Below are positions 1 to 8,015 of a stretch of 64,000 nucleotides of DNA, one piece after another (within the stretch, counting starts at the first letter, position 1; each line of letters opens with the position of its first letter). The notes under the pieces are model-generated. The model was given only the letters and a program-made list of their open reading frames with translations, did no database searches and was not told the DNA's origin. The position numbers were made by a program, and so were the translations under genes. Source of the DNA: Nitrospira sp. (lineage in GTDB: Bacteria > Nitrospirota > Nitrospiria > Nitrospirales > Nitrospiraceae); assembly GCA_029194725.1 (NCBI GenBank), contig JARFXQ010000009.1, positions 62,001 to 126,000 on the forward strand, read 5' to 3'.

Positions 1-15
1 AGGTGACGACACATG

Positions 16-50
16 AAAAGGGGACGAGACTCCAATGCAATCTCGCCCCC
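16..50 (-). terminator. Rho-independent terminator of the HU gene
   Basis: Arms at 20-29 and 41-50 pair over 10 bp (one G-U pair) around an 11-nt loop. Read on the minus strand the hairpin is followed by TTTT (16-19). It lies about 80 nt past the HU stop codon and no other minus-strand gene lies between. Confidence 0.7.
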
Positions 51-129
51 TCTTGTATGTTCCAAATGCAGCGGATGAGTCCAATCCGACATGGATCAGG
101 CGATACGATTGTGCAGGATGGGAATCTCC

Positions 130-417
130 TTATTTCTTGCCGAGGATTGCGTCCTTGGCAGCCTTAGCGACACGGAACTTGACCACTCGCTTTGCCGGAA
201 TCTTGATTTCCTCACCAGTCTGCGGATTTCGGCCGATGCGCGCCTTGCGGTTCGCGAGTTTGAGTTTGCCGATACCAGGCACCGTGAAAACGTTCTTGGC
301 TTCACGATAGGCCAGGGCGGCCAGATCATCAAGAATCTGAACTGCTCCTTTCTTCGTGATGCCGGCTTTTCCGGCGAGGTAATCTGCAATCTGCGATTTC
401 GTCATTGATTTTGCCAT
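130..417 (-). CDS. hup: HU family DNA-binding protein
   Basis: Small nucleoid-associated protein of 95 residues, the usual HU length, that binds and bends DNA as a dimer. The N-terminal helical dimerisation part (MTKSQIADYLA...) is followed by the HU signature with the DNA-gripping beta arm (RNPQTGEEIKIPAK, about residues 61-74) and the PAKRVVKFR strand. The reading frame is open for 38 codons further upstream, but the start at 417 was chosen because a strong Shine-Dalgarno sequence (AAGGAGGT) sits about 6 nt before that ATG and homology starts there. The gene is monocistronic with its own terminator. IHF subunits are related, but the sequence reads as HU. Family assignment is secure; which HU paralogue is not. 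Confidence 0.95.
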   Translation of the reverse strand: MAKSMTKSQIADYLAGKAGITKKGAVQILDDLAALAYREAKNVFTVPGIGKLKLANRKARIGRNPQTGEEIKIPAKRVVKFRVAKAAKDAILGKK

Positions 418-710
418 TCGTGAACCTCCTTGCGGGTATAAGGGATAAAGTAAGTCGATATGCGACTGACGCGCCTCGTTGAAACATGTCCTGGCATAAT
501 GCAATGCGCCCTTGCGCGCGCTCGTACTCACATCGTGAAAACCCGCGAGAGTGTAGCCAAGAGTCCGAGGAGTGTCAACGAGAAAAACGCACGTCTGTCA
601 TGGAGAAATGCACACACAGCCCCTTGCGGTTGTAGCAAATGGAAGCGTAGAGTAGAGCCAGATGGACCATGCCAGTCGGCGCAAACGGCTCTTGACCCTG
701 GTGAATTTAC
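418..710. other. intergenic region upstream of HU
   Basis: About 290 bp between divergent genes. It must hold the promoters of HU (minus) and of the gene starting at 711 (plus). I see no convincing -35/-10 pair and no RNA gene. Short plus-strand frames crossing it look non-coding. Confidence 0.5.
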
Positions 711-1271
711 GTGAGTAAAGATCTACCTATATTACCCGTAAGTAGTGGTAGTCAGGCATCCGAAGAGGTTGAGAACTTTCTCTATTCGCGCGTGTTCTGC
801 CAAAAGGAGAATTCGCCTCCTCTCCGACTGGTGATCGATTTCCTGAGGTCCCGCGGGCAAAGTCCTATCGTACCCCCCAATCTGGAGGAAGGAGCACTGG
901 AGGATTGGGCTTGGGTTCAAGTGACCTTGGGCTACGATCAAGAGCGCAGTCCGATCCACCTCTTCTGTGTACGGGATCGCGGCAGCTATCGAGATGTCTA
1001 CGATCAGGAGAAGAAACTGTTTCTGGGCCTCCTCACTGCTCACTCCGACATCGAAGCGCAGCTCGCGATGGAATATGTGACCCGTTGCCGGTTTATTCTG
1101 ACGACACGTATGGCAGAGAAGGATATGACCGACGAGGGTTACGATTTCAACGGTTGGATCCTTGAGTTCTATCAGGAGCAGTGCAACGGAATCGTCCAAA
1201 TCGACAAGCAGGGTTTCTACTCCCCCAAAGGTGAACTGATCGTGGACATGTCGGTCTCCGACCAAGACTAA
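711..1271 (+). CDS. hypothetical protein, 186 aa
   Basis: Unrecognised soluble protein of 186 residues with no signal peptide or membrane segment. It is acidic with several aromatic-rich stretches (VFCQKENS, WAWVQVTLGYD) and no catalytic motif I can name. Start is GTG at 711 with only a weak ribosome site, so the true start could lie elsewhere. It ends 1 nt before the next gene (start 1273), so the two are almost certainly co-transcribed and probably translationally coupled with the YkgJ-type cysteine-cluster protein. An ordinary conserved accessory gene is likely; function unknown. Confidence 0.75.
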   Translation: MSKDLPILPVSSGSQASEEVENFLYSRVFCQKENSPPLRLVIDFLRSRGQSPIVPPNLEEGALEDWAWVQVTLGYDQERSPIHLFCVRDRGSYRDVYDQEKKLFLGLLTAHSDIEAQLAMEYVTRCRFILTTRMAEKDMTDEGYDFNGWILEFYQEQCNGIVQIDKQGFYSPKGELIVDMSVSDQD

Positions 1272-1272
1272 C

Positions 1273-1962
1273 GTGTCAGGAACACTCCTCTGTCCTTCCA
1301 CGTTGTTTGAAAAGACCGCTCGGTGGTTTGAGCGGGCGAATGCTTCTCTGCTCGGGAGACTTCCTTGTACCCAGGGATGTTCCGGCTGTTGTGTCGGGCT
1401 ATTTTCCGTCACCGTGCTGGATCGGCGTGAAGTTCAGCGTGGGCTCCAAAGACTACCCGATGAGCACCGAAACAGGATCGAACGAACGGCAGCGGAACAA
1501 GTCACCATGCTGACAATCGTCGCGCCGCAACTGAGCATGAATCGTTTCATCGACCAGTGGTCTGAGCAGGACATTGATCGCGTCGTCCAACGGTTCGAGA
1601 GATGGCCTTGTCCGGCGTTAGAGCCTGATGGAACCTGCGGCCTCTATGAGTTTCGGCCCTTGGTCTGTCGTTCCATGGGTGTGCCTCAGGATGATGGGGT
1701 CTTTGTCAGTGGAGCCTGTGCTGTTCAAACAGCCGTGCCCCTTATTCGGCTCTCACAAGGGATGCGGGAGGAAGAAGATTATCTCGCCGAGAGGGAAGCG
1801 ATTGAAATTGAGGCGTTGCGCCATCGACAAGGAATCGAGGGTGAAGAGCTGTTCCTCCCCTACGCGTTCATACGGGATCCCGAAGAGAGGGAGCTGGAGT
1901 CTGGGTTGAGTAGCGACGAATCAACAACTGCGGTCGAAGGGCAGACGGAGGACGCGTGCTAG
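1273..1962 (+). CDS. YkgJ family cysteine cluster protein
   Basis: 229-residue protein with the cysteine pattern of the YkgJ / CxxCxxCC (Fe- or Zn-chelating, UPF0153-like) family. CTQGCSGCC lies near residues 32-40, and a second half-site near residues 118-134 carries CPAL, then TCGLYEFRPLVCRSMG. Family members are thought to bind a metal ion; the substrate or partner is unknown. The C-terminal 60 residues are acidic and low in complexity. Start is GTG 1 nt after the upstream stop, so the gene depends on the upstream gene for translation. Confidence 0.8.
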   Translation: MSGTLLCPSTLFEKTARWFERANASLLGRLPCTQGCSGCCVGLFSVTVLDRREVQRGLQRLPDEHRNRIERTAAEQVTMLTIVAPQLSMNRFIDQWSEQDIDRVVQRFERWPCPALEPDGTCGLYEFRPLVCRSMGVPQDDGVFVSGACAVQTAVPLIRLSQGMREEEDYLAEREAIEIEALRHRQGIEGEELFLPYAFIRDPEERELESGLSSDESTTAVEGQTEDAC

Positions 1963-2009
1963 ACAGCTTATTTCTCGCTGTGCTAAGGTGACTGTCCTTG
2001 GTTGCGGGA

Positions 2010-2086
2010 GCGCCTGTAGCTCAGCTGGATAGAGCATCAGCCTCCGGAGCTGAGGGCCACAGGTTCAAATCCTGTCAGGCGCACCA
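2010..2086 (+). tRNA. tRNA-Arg (anticodon CCG)
   Basis: Complete 77-nt cloverleaf: acceptor GCGCCTG pairs with CAGGCGC, D-arm AGCTCAGCTGGATAGAGC, and anticodon loop CTCCGGA giving anticodon CCG (reads CGG). The T-arm loop is TTCAAAT, and the 3' CCA is encoded. It is 42 nt upstream of tRNA-Lys. Confidence 0.97.
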
Positions 2087-2128
2087 AACCGCTTCTTATA
2101 ATCGGTATCGACAACTCAATACCCGGTG

Positions 2129-2204
<76 letters not shown>

Positions 2205-2354
2205 AACCTCGCTTGCGCGAATCGTTGTCTATTGATCGAATTATCGTAGCGGAGCTTGTCTTCATTCATTAATCCATCTCTTCCTCTTCTCTGCAGGACT
2301 TCGCATCCGCGCCGGTTTGACTCATGTGGGAGGTTGAAATCGGTGTAATCGGCG

Positions 2355-3737
2355 CTAGACGCTCGATACGACCGGCACACGGCGAGGCTGAAGCGTCATG
2401 CGGATGCCACCTTTCGGCCGCAAGGTCACGAAGAATTCAGGCTCGACAACCTCTTGGGCCAGTTGCAGATCATAGCGGCGACCGATCAGGGCCAGCAAGA
2501 GCGGGCCTTCCACTGACGCGAAATGAATTCCTACGCAGGCGCGCGGTCCCGCGCCGAACGGGAGGTAGGCATAGCGAGCAGTCGGCCGCTCGCCATTCAG
2601 CCATCGCTCCGGCAGAAATCGGTCGGGGTCCGTCCAAAAAGCCGGGTGCCTGTGCAGATTGTATATGCCGACGAAAACGAGCGCGCCTTCCGGTAGCGGT
2701 AATCCACCCACGGTAGTCTTGGTCGCCGCCTTGCGCTGTAGGACTGGTACCGGCGGATACAGACGGAGCGATTCCTCGAATACGGCCCGCGTATACGGAA
2801 GGTGCTGAAGGTCGTCGACGTTCGGCGTTCTTCCCTGTAGCACCCGCTCCACTTCCTCATGAAACCGTGCCTTCGCCTCTGGGTGAGTTGCGAGAAGATA
2901 CCAGGTCCAAGCGAGCGCGTTCGCCGTGGTCCCGTGTCCGGCCGCAAAGATGGTCAATGCTTCGTCCCGCAGCTCTTGGTCGGTCAGTCCGGCACCGGTC
3001 TCTTCATCCCGAGCCTGGAGCAGGAGATCGAGGAGATCGTCGTGTTTGGCCTCGGATCGGCGCCGTTCGGCAAGCAATCCATAGATCAGCCCATCCATGA
3101 ACTGCATGACGGAACGAAATTCTCGGTTGCGTGGAGTCGGCATCCAGGCGGGGAGGCGCAGAGGGTTGTGAAGCGAGTCGAATGCGTACTTCAGGCTCAC
3201 ACGCAGCGCATGACGGAGCTGATTGATGTGTTGCGCCATGCTAGTGGTGAACATGGTTTGCGAGATAACCTCGAGTGTCAACTGCATCATTTCATCGGCA
3301 ATATTGACAGGCTCCCTCCCGCAGTGTCCCCAAGCAGCAATCCGCTGTTCGCCCACCTGGGCCATCCGGTCAGCCATTGCCGCCATGCGAGAGCGGTGGA
3401 AGATCGGCTGGATGATGCGGCGATGTCGTTTCCAAACTTCACCTGAACTGGTGACTAAGCCATTGCCGAGGACCAACGCAAGACCGGTTGGCCGTCGAGG
3501 ATCATAGACTTTCATGAAACGATCGGCTTGCTGAACGAAAAGTTCCTCAGCGAGATCGGGATGGCTGAAGAGATGGAGCGTCTTCGGACCAAGTCGAAAG
3601 CGCAGCGCATCGCCATGCCGGCGCCACCACGCTGACATCGTTTCCAACGGAGCGTGTTTGAAGGCGCTCAGGTGGCCAAGCAGGGGCGTGCCGCCGGGCA
3701 CATCGATAAGCGAGAATGGTGAAACAGAGCTCGGCAT
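2355..3737 (-). CDS. cytochrome P450 (copy 1)
   Basis: Soluble bacterial P450 of 460 residues, a haem-thiolate monooxygenase. The haem ligand loop is FGAGPRACVG (Cys about residue 406), the K-helix ExxR is EESLR, and the I-helix reads AGHGTTA. In the neighbouring paralogue (6293-7696) the I-helix is AGHETTA. The acidic residue that normally precedes the Thr pair and helps proton delivery is therefore Gly here (codon GGG). There is no membrane anchor. The protein is very similar over its length to the paralogue, and about 45 bp upstream of both starts are also alike, pointing to a duplication of gene plus promoter. Substrate unknown; redox partners are not in the window. Function may be altered by the I-helix change. 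Confidence 0.93.
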   Translation of the reverse strand: MPSSVSPFSLIDVPGGTPLLGHLSAFKHAPLETMSAWWRRHGDALRFRLGPKTLHLFSHPDLAEELFVQQADRFMKVYDPRRPTGLALVLGNGLVTSSGEVWKRHRRIIQPIFHRSRMAAMADRMAQVGEQRIAAWGHCGREPVNIADEMMQLTLEVISQTMFTTSMAQHINQLRHALRVSLKYAFDSLHNPLRLPAWMPTPRNREFRSVMQFMDGLIYGLLAERRRSEAKHDDLLDLLLQARDEETGAGLTDQELRDEALTIFAAGHGTTANALAWTWYLLATHPEAKARFHEEVERVLQGRTPNVDDLQHLPYTRAVFEESLRLYPPVPVLQRKAATKTTVGGLPLPEGALVFVGIYNLHRHPAFWTDPDRFLPERWLNGERPTARYAYLPFGAGPRACVGIHFASVEGPLLLALIGRRYDLQLAQEVVEPEFFVTLRPKGGIRMTLQPRRVPVVSSV

Positions 3738-3760
3738 GAGAGAACGGACGGTATCACACT

Positions 3761-4146
3761 ATGGCAGGAGCAGCAAATGAGCTGAGAGGAAACTTTGTGA
3801 CGGATTGCTTCCGGTCGAGAAAGCAATTCGTTCCTCATTTGAACCGGAATATCGTCAGGGATCAGACCATCCGCTTGACCGGCACGGGACCCACGGCAAG
3901 TGCCCACATCTGCTGCGCCGGGCGGAGGCGATCATCGAGGACATGAGAGACACCTTGGTATTTCTCACCAATCATCACGGCCCTGGCGCTTCTACCATCG
4001 TCCCCATCCACAAGGATCGCTGGCAGATTGAATTCTTCAAAGCGCTCAAGCAAAACCTGACGATCAAGACCTTCGTCAGTGCCTCGGTCAACGCGGTGAA
4101 TATTTAGATGTGGAATGCATTGATCGCAATGGGGCACTCGCCCCAC
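3761..4146 (+). pseudogene. decayed IS4-type transposase remnant
   Basis: C-terminal third of an IS4-family DDE transposase in broken frames. Frame 1 (to about 3895) reads IVRDQTIRLTGT, typical of the region before the conserved CP-LLRR block. The next frame continues with KCPHLLRRAE, VFLTNHH and the RWQIE...ALKQNLTIKTF block (catalytic Glu region). An in-frame TAG at 4105-4107 interrupts what would read NI-x-MWNALIAMG. It is non-functional: at least one frameshift, one stop, and the N-terminal two thirds missing. It starts where similarity between the two P450 upstream regions ends. Confidence 0.75.
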
Positions 4147-4179
4147 TAAGACCCTGCTTCTCCGTCCTCTCCCGACAAC

Positions 4180-5202
4180 CTATTTAAAGGACACGAGTAG
4201 CTGTTCAGGCGAGCCCGGCATGGCATGCAGCTCGGTTCGACCGAAGCCCGCCGCGCGGAACATCTGTTCGAATTCCTTGAAGGTGTATGTGTCTCCTTCC
4301 GGGGTCGTGGCAAGCATCATCAGGCTGCACTCGGCCACTGGAGGCGGCGTGACGCGGTCGTCGTTGGGTACGAGCTCCAGGGTAAGAACTCGGCCTCCAG
4401 GTTCGAGGCATCGATAAATCTTGCGGAGCAGCGTTTCACATGCGGCGGGGGAAAAATGATGAAGAAAATTGGTGAGCAGCACCAGGCCGTATCCTGTCCC
4501 GAACTCCTGCTGAAAGGCGTCCCCGGCGATAGTCCTGTAGCGACCCTGAACACCGGCTCGGCGCGCCAGATCCTGAGCGACGGTTAAGACGTTCAGCCAG
4601 TCGAGCGCGACGATCTCTGCATGCGGACAACGTTTGGCGATTTCGACCCCGAACAGCCCGTGCCCAGCCGCGATGTCCAAGACTTTTTTGATGTCCGGCT
4701 GAGTGCGACTCACAAACAGAGCCATCTCCTCTGCCGGCTTGGCCATCATGGTGACCATGGATTTAGCATATTCGACCCAAAGCGGATGGTCAGGCGCGAC
4801 GGTCCCCGCCTGACGGACCACGGTGCCTCCCTTGCGGACTGCCTCGGTGAGGTTCTGGAAGGCCTCAATAAATTTCGGTGCCTGCAGGAAGTCCAGAACC
4901 GATCCCAGATAGGCAGGAGACCGTCGATCGAGAAACAACTCCGAATCGGAGGTCAGCCTGTAGCGGTTCCCTTCCTTTACGATGAAGCCATGGATCGTCA
5001 GGTAGTCCGCTAGTATTCGCATACCTCGTTCCGCTGTTCCGCAGCGTTGCGCGAGAGCTTCTGCGGTATCCTTCCCCTCTCCAAGAGCGGAGAACAGATC
5101 CAAGTCGACGGCCGCCTTCAGCGCTTGCGTTCGCTGGTAGGCATTAGCCGTCTGAAAAAACAGTTGAGGTGTGGGGCCCCCGGTCAGATCGTGAGTCGGC
5201 AT
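4180..5202 (-). CDS. SAM-dependent O-methyltransferase (acetylserotonin/hydroxyneurosporene type)
   Basis: 340-residue class I methyltransferase of the plant-COMT-like family. The N-terminal winged-helix dimerisation part (about residues 8-85; AYQRTQALKAAVDLDLFSAL) precedes the Rossmann domain with the SAM motif VLDIAAGHGLFGVEIAKR (about 165-182). Further blocks are ALDW, IAGDAF and LLTNFLHHF (catalytic His region), then the EPGGRVLTLEL strand. Start at 5202 follows AAGGAGGAT; the frame stays open upstream without homology. It sits between P450 copies on the same strand, suggesting a tailoring role on a small molecule. The substrate cannot be told from sequence. It is bracketed by IS remnants on both sides. 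Confidence 0.88.
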   Translation of the reverse strand: MPTHDLTGGPTPQLFFQTANAYQRTQALKAAVDLDLFSALGEGKDTAEALAQRCGTAERGMRILADYLTIHGFIVKEGNRYRLTSDSELFLDRRSPAYLGSVLDFLQAPKFIEAFQNLTEAVRKGGTVVRQAGTVAPDHPLWVEYAKSMVTMMAKPAEEMALFVSRTQPDIKKVLDIAAGHGLFGVEIAKRCPHAEIVALDWLNVLTVAQDLARRAGVQGRYRTIAGDAFQQEFGTGYGLVLLTNFLHHFSPAACETLLRKIYRCLEPGGRVLTLELVPNDDRVTPPPVAECSLMMLATTPEGDTYTFKEFEQMFRAAGFGRTELHAMPGSPEQLLVSFK

Positions 5203-5308
5203 GGGCGTATCCTCCTTGTTAGATCCAGCACGAGAAACAAGATAGAAGCTACCGGCTGAAGAGCATCGTGGCAACCTTCCAGGCTGAGGCGCTGTCTAAG
5301 CGCAGGCG

Positions 5309-5872
5309 CTTCAGGCGACGATCCTGTTCGACCAGTCTCAGGGCATGCGTTGCTTGGAAGTAGCACTCGATGTGGTGCGCGAGGCCGAGTACTGGCGTCT
5401 GAGCAGGAAGGATCAGCGCTACATCAAAGGCCAGCAGTACACGCTGCTCACACATAGGGAGAACCTCACCAGCGAGGTCCGGCAGAGATTGAAGACCTTG
5501 CTCGCCGCCAACAAGGAGCTGAACACGATGTATCTGCTCAAGGAATCCTCTGGCCAGCTCTGGGACTACGAGGGCACGGGCTGGGCGCGGCCCTTCTTCG
5601 AGAATTGGCACTCGAGTCTGAAGTGGCAGCGGCTCCAGCTCTACAAGAAATTCGCCGCCAAGCTCGATCGTCATGGAGACGGAATCGCTGCATACCGCAG
5701 GTCCGAGGGCAAGGTCTCGTTCAGTTTCGTCGAGGGACTCCACGACAACATCCGCGTCATCCAACGTCGCGCATACGGACTGCGCGACGAAGAATATCTG
5801 CGCTGGAAGGTGCGTACATGCAGGCTTCCCCCGGCTCCAAAAAACTTGAAATCTACCCGCTTGATTTCCTGA
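5309..5872 (+). pseudogene. ISL3-family transposase, C-terminal fragment
   Basis: C-terminal half of an ISL3-type transposase, open from about 5309 with no proper start. Blocks typical of the family are ILFDQSQ..RCLEVALDVVREAEYWRL, YTLLTHRENLT and the terminal FVEGLHDNIRVIQRRAYGLR. The N-terminal zinc finger and first catalytic part are missing. Its 3' end runs into the truncated P450 stub on the other strand at about 5877, so the element or a later deletion removed most of that P450. Inactive. Confidence 0.75.
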
Positions 5873-5877
5873 CGAGT

Positions 5878-6108
5878 CACTTTCACAAAGCGGTCGGATT
5901 GCTGGACCAGGATTTCTTCGGCGAGATCGGGATGGCTGAAGAGATGGAGAGTCTTCGGGTCGAGCCGAAAGCGCAGCGCGTCACCGTGCCGACGGCAGCA
6001 CGCCGACATAGTTTCCAATGGGGTGCGTTTGAACGACCCGAGGTGACCGAATAGAGGTGTGCCCCCGGGCACATCGACAAGCTTGAATTGAGGAATCGAG
6101 TCCGGCAT
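5878..6108 (-). pseudogene. N-terminal stub of a third cytochrome P450
   Basis: The first 77 codons match the two complete P450s almost residue for residue (start MPDSIPQFKLVDVPGG; LHLFSHPDLAEEILVQQSDRFVKV). Similarity then stops where the others continue with YDPR, and the frame runs on into the antisense of the ISL3 fragment. The I-helix, ExxR and haem loop are all absent, so no P450 can be made. An ATG start at 6108 is retained. Confidence 0.85.
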
Positions 6109-6292
6109 GAGAGATGGGCTCTAGCAAACTACGTCAGGGGCATCAAAGAAACTGGGTATAACCCCTGCGGCGGATGAGTGAGGTCACTGGAGGCGTGAAA
6201 GCCAGAATTCCGCTCCTCATCGTCTCATTGGAAGTGTTCGCGGGCGGATAGACGGGCTCGGCAACCCTCGGACTTCAGGCTCGTCAGATAAG

Positions 6293-7696
6293 CTAAGAGG
6301 GTTGCAAATGGCTCGAGGCGCTGCATAGGACCGGCACATGGCGTGGCTGAAGCATCATCCGAATCCCGCCTTTTGGTCGCAAGGTCACCATGAGCTCAGG
6401 CTCCACAGTCTCTTGAGCGAGTTGGAGATCGTATCGGCGACCGATCAGAGCCAGCAAGAGTGGCCCTTCCAGCGACGCGAAATGGATTCCCACGCAGGCG
6501 CGCGGTCCTGCACCGAACGGAAGATAGGCATATCTGGCAGCTGGGCGCTCGCTGTTCAGCCAGCGCTCCGGCAGAAATTGTTCGGAGTTGGGCCAAAAAG
6601 CCGGGTGTCGGTGAAGATTGTGTGTGCCGACTAAGACGAGGGCACCGCCCGGTAGTGGTAGTCCACCTACGATGGTACTGGTCGCCGCCTTGCGCTGTAC
6701 AGCTGGTGCCGGCGGGTATAGACGGAGCGATTCATCAAATATGGCCCGCGTATACGGGAGGTGCTGGAGATCGTCTGCGCCCGGCATTCTTCCCTGGAGT
6801 ACTCTGTCGATTTCTTCGTGAAACCGTGCCTTCGCCTCCGAATGGGTCGCGAGGAGATACCAGGTCCAGGCGAGCGCGTTCGCAGTCGTCTCGTGCCCCG
6901 CCGCAAAGATGGTCAGCGCTTCATCCCGCAGCTCTTGATCAGTCAGTCCGGCCCCGGTCTCCTCGTCGCGAGCCTGGAGCAGGAGATCGAGGAGATCTCC
7001 ATAGGTTGCTTCGGTGCGGCGCCGTTCGACGAGCAATCCATAAATCAGTCCGTCCATGAACTGCATGACCGAACGAAATTCGCGGTTTCGTGGAGTCGGT
7101 ACCCAGCTGGGTAGATGCAATGGGTTATGAAACGAATCGAATGCGTACTTCAGACTCACGCGCAGCGCGCGGCTAATGTGCTCGATGTGTTGCGCCATGC
7201 TGGTCGTGAACATCGTTTGCGAGATCACTTCGAGGGCGAGCTGCATCATTTCTGCTGCGATGTCGATCTGCTGTCCTTCGCGGTCGGCCCAACCGGCAAT
7301 TCGCTGCTCGCCCACCTGGGCCATGCGATTGGCCATTGCGGCCATCCGAGAGCGGTGGAAGATCGGCTGGATGATGCGCCGATGCCGCTTCCAGACCTCG
7401 CCTGAACTGGTCACTAATCCATTACCTAGAACTAGCGAAAGACCGGTTGGCTTCCGTGGATCGTACACTTTCACAAAGCGGTCGGCTTGCTGGACTAAAA
7501 TCTCGTCGGCGAGATCAGGATGACTGAAGAGATGGAGCGTCTTCGGGCCGAGTTGAAAGCGCAACGCATCGCCGTGCCGGCGCCACCACCTTGACATCGT
7601 TTCCAACGGACGCTTCTTGAATTCACCAAGATGGCCGAACAGAGGCAAGCCGCCGGGCACGTCGACAAGCGTGAAGGAGGCAACCGAGTCTGGCAT
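6293..7696 (-). CDS. cytochrome P450 (copy 2)
   Basis: 467-residue soluble P450 with all key elements: I-helix AGHETTA with the acid-Thr pair, ExxR as DESLR, haem loop FGAGPRACVG, and the PERW block before it. It is close to copy 1 throughout, with differences concentrated in surface segments and the tail. It is the only one of the three family members here with an intact canonical active site. The promoter-proximal 45 bp resembles that of copy 1, so regulation may be shared. Substrate and electron donor unknown; proximity of the O-methyltransferase suggests a shared pathway, which is inference. Confidence 0.95.
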   Translation of the reverse strand: MPDSVASFTLVDVPGGLPLFGHLGEFKKRPLETMSRWWRRHGDALRFQLGPKTLHLFSHPDLADEILVQQADRFVKVYDPRKPTGLSLVLGNGLVTSSGEVWKRHRRIIQPIFHRSRMAAMANRMAQVGEQRIAGWADREGQQIDIAAEMMQLALEVISQTMFTTSMAQHIEHISRALRVSLKYAFDSFHNPLHLPSWVPTPRNREFRSVMQFMDGLIYGLLVERRRTEATYGDLLDLLLQARDEETGAGLTDQELRDEALTIFAAGHETTANALAWTWYLLATHSEAKARFHEEIDRVLQGRMPGADDLQHLPYTRAIFDESLRLYPPAPAVQRKAATSTIVGGLPLPGGALVLVGTHNLHRHPAFWPNSEQFLPERWLNSERPAARYAYLPFGAGPRACVGIHFASLEGPLLLALIGRRYDLQLAQETVEPELMVTLRPKGGIRMMLQPRHVPVLCSASSHLQPS

Positions 7697-8015
7697 GAGA
7701 GAGCAGACCGTATCACACTAGGTTAGAGGCAGCAAATGAACAGGGGCACAAGACTACTACAGCGTATGAGAGCTCAATTGCCGAAGCAGGACGGGGCCAT
7801 TCTCCACCACGTCGGTCAATTAGTCACAGAAGCGGAGCAGCTATATGTCTTGAGACCGACCGCCGCCATTAATAAATGCCTCAATTCGCGGTACAGCCGT
7901 ACCGCCTCTTGGGAAAAGCATGCCGGGATGGTATTCTGACGATCTCAGTAGCAGTTCTCCGCCATCCCTGTTGTACCGAAAAGCTGTAAACAGCCTGCTT
8001 AGGGAGAGCAGGACC
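7697..8015. other. intergenic region between P450 copy 2 and the YihY gene
   Basis: About 320 bp between divergent genes. The first 45 bp (7697-7740) resemble the stretch upstream of P450 copy 1 (3738-3781) and probably hold the P450 promoter. The rest shows no coding frame with recognisable similarity and no RNA gene. Confidence 0.5.

Noticed and set aside
2859..3446. Long plus-strand frame antisense to P450 copy 1 (similar one at 6460-7059)
   Set aside because: Shadow frames caused by high-GC codon use of the P450s; no family similarity and no ribosome site.
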